Of a stretch of DNA of 64,000 nucleotides, positions 60,857 through 64,000 are shown one piece after another (within the stretch, counting starts at the first letter, position 1; every line of letters begins with the position of its first letter). Origin of the DNA: Paenibacillus arenilitoris (lineage in GTDB: Bacteria; Bacillota; Bacilli; Paenibacillales; Paenibacillaceae); NCBI RefSeq assembly GCF_014705655.1, contig NZ_JACXIY010000013.1:235098-299097 (forward strand). The letters are read 5' to 3'. Both the position numbers and the translations under genes were made by a program. The notes under the pieces were generated by a model. That model had not been told where the DNA came from and searched no databases. It worked only from the letters and a program-made list of their open reading frames with translations.

Positions 60857-61059
60857 ATGAGGTTTGTCTCACGAATTGTGGGGCAAACCTCATTGTTTGT
60901 TCGCCTACAACAGGGCTTCTCCGAAATAATGAGGCTAGCCTCACTCGCCGTGAGGCTGGCTTCATGGGGAGTGAGGGTAGCCTCACTAAATCGCGAATGG
61001 TTCTCGAATCCCGCCTGATTAGTGAGTTTTGGCTCAGTAATTAGTGAGGTTGCCTCATA
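60857..61059. repeat. Array of about seven imperfect TGAGG/CCTCA palindromes
   Basis: Within 200 non-coding bases, units of 16-18 bp recur: ATGAGGTTTGTCTCA, GGGCAAACCTCATT, ATGAGGCTAGCCTCACT, GTGAGGCTGGCTTCAT, AGTGAGGGTAGCCTCACT, AGTGAGTTTTGGCTCAGT and AGTGAGGTTGCCTCAT. The consensus is RTGAGGNTNGCCTCAY. Neighbouring units can also pair with each other. It lies between ogt and a small gene and is not explained by a terminator. Confidence 0.75.
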
Positions 61060-61176
61060 AGCCACTGTAACGGCGTTATCCAATTGGTGATTTCCCTGAT
61101 TCCGCAGCCGGTCCTGTCGGATTTGATCTTGAAAGGAAAGTTTGCGCAACAAATCCGACTCCTTTTCGTCTAAATA

Positions 61177-61404
61177 TTGGAAGTGTCGCCGTGGTTAGGA
61201 GGCCGATGCAAAAATGAATCCTATACGTATTACTACACCTTCACGTTTGCCAATGAGGCAGATCTTAAAGCATTTGCCGATCAAACGACGGTAAGCGTGA
61301 CTTGGTTAGAGAATCGAGTAAGCAAGGAAATGAGAGTCGATCTGCCCAGCGATCCGATTTCAGCAAGCGAAGCGGACCCGCTAGTATCGTCGATCAACGA
61401 TTAA
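61177..61404 (+). CDS. Small hypothetical protein, possibly a gene remnant
   Basis: A 75-residue frame with a TTG start and no convincing ribosome binding site. It encodes YTYYYTFTFANEADLKAFAD and a polar end. It precedes the SDR gene by 12 bases, so it may be translated. Uncertain. Confidence 0.3.
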   Translation: MEVSPWLGGRCKNESYTYYYTFTFANEADLKAFADQTTVSVTWLENRVSKEMRVDLPSDPISASEADPLVSSIND

Positions 61405-61416
61405 AGGAGTTGTCCA

Positions 61417-62193
61417 ATGAGCCGATTAAAAGGGAAAATAGCCATTGTTACCGGAGCAAGCCGTCGAGGAGGGATCGGCACCGCCATCTGTAGAGCGCTG
61501 GCTAATGAAGGGGCGGACATCTTTTTCACCCATTTTACGAGCTATGATCAAAATGTCATTCGTTACGATGATGCCGAGAACCATTGGCCGGAACGATTCT
61601 CGCAAGAGTTACGCGGCTTTGGTATACAAGTCGAGCATATGGAGTTGGATTTATCGGTAACGGATTCGCCTTCAACGCTTTTGGACGAGGTGGAAGCAAG
61701 ATTGGGTCTTCCGGCTATTCTCGTGAACAATGCGACGCATAGCGTGGACGTCGATTTTCGGCAGTTAACCCCCGACATGCTGGATGCCCATTATGCCGTT
61801 AATGTTAGAGGTACATGCCTGTTATCCGTCGAATTTGCCCGTCGTCTTGACGGCAGGCACGGCGGGCGCATTATTAATCTGGTATCGGGCCAAGATAAAG
61901 CTCCCATGGCGGGAAATATTGCGTACGTCACCACAAAAGGAGCGATATCCGCTTTCTCGAGATCCTTGTCGGCCGAGCTGGCTCCGCTCAAAATTACAGT
62001 GAACGCCGTTGACCCCGGTCCTACCGATTCCGGTTGGATGACGGAGGATCTTAAACATTTTCTATTGCCAAGATTCCCGATGGGGCGTATAGGTCAGCCA
62101 GAGGATGTCTCGCGATTAATTGCTTTCTTGGCAAGCGATGATGCCGAATGGATTACGGGCCAGATCATCCATTCCGACGGCGGGTTTTGGTGA
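61417..62193 (+). CDS. Short-chain dehydrogenase/reductase
   Basis: A 258-residue protein with AAAGGAG before ATG 61417. The cofactor motif is IVTGASRRGGIGTAICRALA, the NNAT segment is LVNNATHSVD, the catalytic Ser is in IINLVSGQDK and the catalytic YVTTK follows. The C-terminus (GMGRIGQPEDVSRLIAFLAS-like, then ITGQIIHSDGGFW) is characteristic of FabG-like classical SDRs. The insertion RRG in the glycine motif occurs in a Bacillota SDR subgroup. Substrate unknown. Confidence 0.92.
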   Translation: MSRLKGKIAIVTGASRRGGIGTAICRALANEGADIFFTHFTSYDQNVIRYDDAENHWPERFSQELRGFGIQVEHMELDLSVTDSPSTLLDEVEARLGLPAILVNNATHSVDVDFRQLTPDMLDAHYAVNVRGTCLLSVEFARRLDGRHGGRIINLVSGQDKAPMAGNIAYVTTKGAISAFSRSLSAELAPLKITVNAVDPGPTDSGWMTEDLKHFLLPRFPMGRIGQPEDVSRLIAFLASDDAEWITGQIIHSDGGFW

Positions 62194-62216
62194 AATAAAC
62201 GCGGTGAGGTGTCCCA

Positions 62217-63014
62217 TTGCTGGAGCAAGTGCTAGTCGTAGCCCTGTTTACGTTCATTATCCATCTCTCCGAGACGCTCACCTATTCGCTTCGCTTGGCG
62301 GGCGTCCGTCTAGGGAAGCTGGCGGTCGCCCTCTCCCTTTCGGGGATCATTCTTCTCGTTTCAAGAACGGCGAATATGGTGCAGGCGCCGCTTACCGGCA
62401 AAATCATAGATTTCGCTAAAAAGCATGCGGATTACAATCTCGTCGATCAATTCCGCCTCATTATTGGAGCTTCTACGATCGGGACGCTAGCGGCATTGCT
62501 GCTATTCCCGTCCGCCGTATTTCTTGCGGCCCGAGTAATCGCCCATTTGGAAGTGGCGGGATCGATTCCTCAAATGATCCGAACTTCGGTTTCGTTTGAA
62601 AAAATAACGAATGCCCGCCATCATCTGCGCGTACCCAAATTATCGATGCTGTCTCGCCTCCGTGTCGGCGGCATACCGAAAAGGCTGGTGCTCCTTAACG
62701 CGCTCGTCACCGCGATCTATACGATCGGCGTGCTTGCCGCGCTGCTTGCATCGACGCTTACGACGGAGCATGCGACTGCCGCCTCGCAAGCCTCCGGACT
62801 AATTAACGGAGTAGCAACGATCCTGCTCACCATCCTTATCGATCCTCAGATCGGACTCGTGACGGATAAGGTGCTCAGAGGGGAGAAGGAAGTCGCCGCG
62901 CTGAACAAAGTTTTCGGCCTGCTCATGTTGTCGCGGCTGGCGGGCACGCTGCTTGCTCAGCTCTTATTGGTCCCGGCCGCGCATTGGATTCATTGGCTCG
63001 TATCGGTTTTATAG
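62217..63014 (+). CDS. amj: Lipid II flippase Amj
   Basis: A 265-residue protein; TTG start behind GGTGAGGTG. Six to eight hydrophobic segments are visible. VVALFTFIIHLSETLTYSLR, the AGVRLGKLAVALSLSGIILL and SRTANMVQAPLTGKIIDFAK segments and DPQIGLVTDKVLRGEKEVAA are hallmark sequences of the Amj/YdaH family. Amj is the alternative lipid II flippase of Bacillus subtilis, which can replace MurJ. It flips the cell-wall precursor to the outer face of the membrane. Confidence 0.92.
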   Translation: MLEQVLVVALFTFIIHLSETLTYSLRLAGVRLGKLAVALSLSGIILLVSRTANMVQAPLTGKIIDFAKKHADYNLVDQFRLIIGASTIGTLAALLLFPSAVFLAARVIAHLEVAGSIPQMIRTSVSFEKITNARHHLRVPKLSMLSRLRVGGIPKRLVLLNALVTAIYTIGVLAALLASTLTTEHATAASQASGLINGVATILLTILIDPQIGLVTDKVLRGEKEVAALNKVFGLLMLSRLAGTLLAQLLLVPAAHWIHWLVSVL

Positions 63015-63059
63015 CGAATCCGAAACATAACGGCCCCCCGACTCGTCTATAACATAGGG

Positions 63060-63626
63060 GTGGGGAGATTGAGAAAGATCATGCTATTTTCGCTGATGCT
63101 GCTATTTCTATTCACGATATTTTATCCAAATGCTTCCTATGCGCTGTCCTGCGCGAATATACCGCCGATCGAAACGGCCTATGAACGATACGACGGGGTC
63201 GTCGTCGGCAAGGTGGAGGAGATCGTCGCCACATCGGTCAGCAATGAATTGCAGGTAAAGGTGCTCAGAAGCTTCAAAGGGATCGAGGCGCAAAGCTTAA
63301 CGATACAAGAGGACATCACATGGGGCTCTTGGCATGGACCGAGCGTCAAAGGGGAAACCTATCTCTTTTTTCTATACGAGAAAGCGACCGGCTGGGAGAA
63401 TCCGCTTTGCTCGCCGACGGAGAAGGTCGCGGACCAAGCGGACGTGGATCCTTATTTGGAGGGCAAAGACATCCCGCTGAAGCCGGCCCCGCAAGCCAAA
63501 TCGATGGTCATCGAAAGCTCGAACAACGCCGTCCCTTCGCAGGCCAATTGGATGGCCATTACGGTCTCTCTCTTATTCATCGGCTTTGTTTTGTTCCGGT
63601 TCATTCATTACTTGAAGAAACGGTAA
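63060..63626 (+). CDS. Secreted/membrane protein with NTR/TIMP-like pattern
   Basis: A 188-residue protein with a signal peptide (IMLFSLMLLFLFTIFYPNAS) cleaved near ASYALSC, and a C-terminal membrane helix (ITVSLLFIGFVLFRFIHYL). The mature part starts with a cysteine-containing SCANIPPIETAYERYDGVVV, then GKVEEI, as in bacterial TIMP/netrin-like proteins. The start GTG 63060 is chosen for the complete frame, but TTG 63069 is also possible. Function unknown. Confidence 0.6.
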   Translation: MGRLRKIMLFSLMLLFLFTIFYPNASYALSCANIPPIETAYERYDGVVVGKVEEIVATSVSNELQVKVLRSFKGIEAQSLTIQEDITWGSWHGPSVKGETYLFFLYEKATGWENPLCSPTEKVADQADVDPYLEGKDIPLKPAPQAKSMVIESSNNAVPSQANWMAITVSLLFIGFVLFRFIHYLKKR

Positions 63627-63634
63627 GGAACCCG

Positions 63635-63695
63635 GGCTGCTTCGGCAGCCTTTGTCTGATAAGGTCAGCCAGAATGTCCGGCTTGGCCTTTTTTG
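63635..63695 (+). terminator. Two adjacent terminator hairpins
   Basis: GGCTGC-TTCG-GCAGCC followed by TTTG (63636-63655), then AAGGTCAGCC pairing with GGCTTGGCCTT and TTTTTT (63661-63693). Confidence 0.8.
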
Positions 63696-63742
63696 GTTTG
63701 CACGGAGGACGGCTTGTAGATCGGGTGCGGACGCACCCGTCC

Positions 63743-63921
63743 TAACGGACCGAGATGCTCTTATTTCCATGCTGCGAGCGGCGTTTCCGCTGTAACGGAC
63801 CACAGAGACGCTAATGCCGCAAAAATCATCAATTCACGCCTCAATGCCGCCGAATAAAGGCTTTGAAGTCCGTTACAGTCCTGACATGCACGATTTCACG
63901 CAAATAACGGCTTTTGGGTCC
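63743..63921. repeat. Interspersed repeat with TAACGGAC / GTCCGTTA boundaries
   Basis: TAACGGACC occurs at 63743 and 63793, GTCCGTTA at 63868 and GTCCG at 63918. Between them lie AGATGCTCTTATTT and AGAGACGCTAATGCCGC-type segments. The paired boundaries suggest two adjacent or nested units of a non-coding repeat that I associate with Paenibacillus genomes. The last GTCCG is cut by the group II intron. Confidence 0.7.
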
Positions 63922-64000
63922 GTGCGCGCCTAGCAAAGCTGGGTACAACTAGCCGGTGAAAGTCCGGTCGGGGTAGGGGCCAAGCCGCCTCGTAGCTAGC
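63922..64000 (+). mobile_element. 5' end of a bacterial group II intron (partial)
   Basis: The sequence starts with GTGCG (63922) and continues with CTAGCAAAGCTGGGTACAAC, then AGCCGGTGAAAGTCCGGTCG and GGCCAAGCCGCCTCGTAGC. GUGYG followed by this domain I start, with the GGTGAAAGTCC segment, is characteristic of bacterial ORF-bearing group II introns. The reverse transcriptase/maturase gene and the 3' end lie beyond the window. It interrupts a TAACGGAC repeat. Confidence 0.8.

Noticed and set aside
60857..61059. CRISPR array
   Set aside because: Units are palindromes of variable sequence with variable 4-30 base gaps, not identical repeats with uniform spacers, and no cas genes are present.
60541..61152. 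Minus-strand frame across the palindrome array with repeated ATLTPHEASLTASEASLI-type sequence
   Set aside because: The repeats come from the palindromic DNA and occur in both strands' translations; the rest is antisense to ogt.

Overview
The window looks like a piece of a Paenibacillus-type (Paenibacillaceae, Bacillota) chromosome. The reasons are the YesM/YesN-like two-component system next to LplB/YtcP-like sugar permeases, an SLH-anchored glycosidase, a DUF3231 protein, an Amj-type lipid II flippase, AGGAGG-type ribosome binding sites with frequent TTG/GTG starts, and a roughly 50% GC content. This is inferred from gene families only. No rRNA, tRNA or CRISPR array was recognised.

Layout. 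1-2607 is the 3' part of a secreted alginate-lyase-like protein with fibronectin III repeats. 2820-5000 is a graveyard of two defective IS110-type elements, one sitting in a small host gene. 5271-11417 holds a nucleotidyltransferase, a LysR regulator divergent from a frameshifted DinB gene, an NTF2-like protein, a DUF1992 protein, a decayed DDE transposase and a kinase fragment. 11476-14999 (minus) is a sigma / anti-sigma / ABC exporter operon. 15148-16847 holds a DUF2975 + XRE pair and a methyltransferase behind a T-box-like leader.

16978-27750 is the metabolic core: sensor kinase, response regulator, two sugar permeases, binding lipoprotein, sulfatase and GH115-like glycosidase. The simplest reading is sensing and import of a (sulfated) uronic-acid oligosaccharide, with cytoplasmic desulfation and deglucuronidation, because neither enzyme has a visible signal peptide. 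The alginate-lyase-like protein and the SLH-anchored GH-A/agarase-like enzyme (34619-37696) could supply oligosaccharides from outside.

27881-34476 has small hypothetical genes, a two-permease ABC exporter and a DUF3231 protein. 37831-42990 is a run of WYL regulator, DinB-like, YdeI-like, kinase-like and nucleotidyltransferase genes, ending in a nitroreductase pseudogene. 44816-50656 (minus) is a five-gene operon resembling actinomycete drrABC drug resistance: WYL regulator, NmrA-like protein, ABC ATPase, ABC permease and a UvrA-like ATPase, with a perfect palindrome upstream. 51285-56379 holds small proteins, a HAD phosphatase, a gutted nucleotidyltransferase, a PIN/AbrB toxin-antitoxin pair, a GNAT enzyme and DUF421. 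56458-57458 is an ornithine-carbamoyltransferase-like gene behind a strong promoter overlapped by two ARG boxes. The rest includes a frameshifted ene-reductase, a tag-ogt alkylation-repair pair, an array of small palindromes, an SDR, amj and a secreted protein. The right edge is the 5' end of a group II intron inserted in an interspersed TAACGGAC repeat.

Two themes stand out. Gene decay is heavy (about ten broken genes). There are also several non-coding repeat families: an inverted dispersed CCTGC/GCAGG repeat, a 46-bp tandem repeat, a TGAGG/CCTCA palindrome array and the TAACGGAC repeat.
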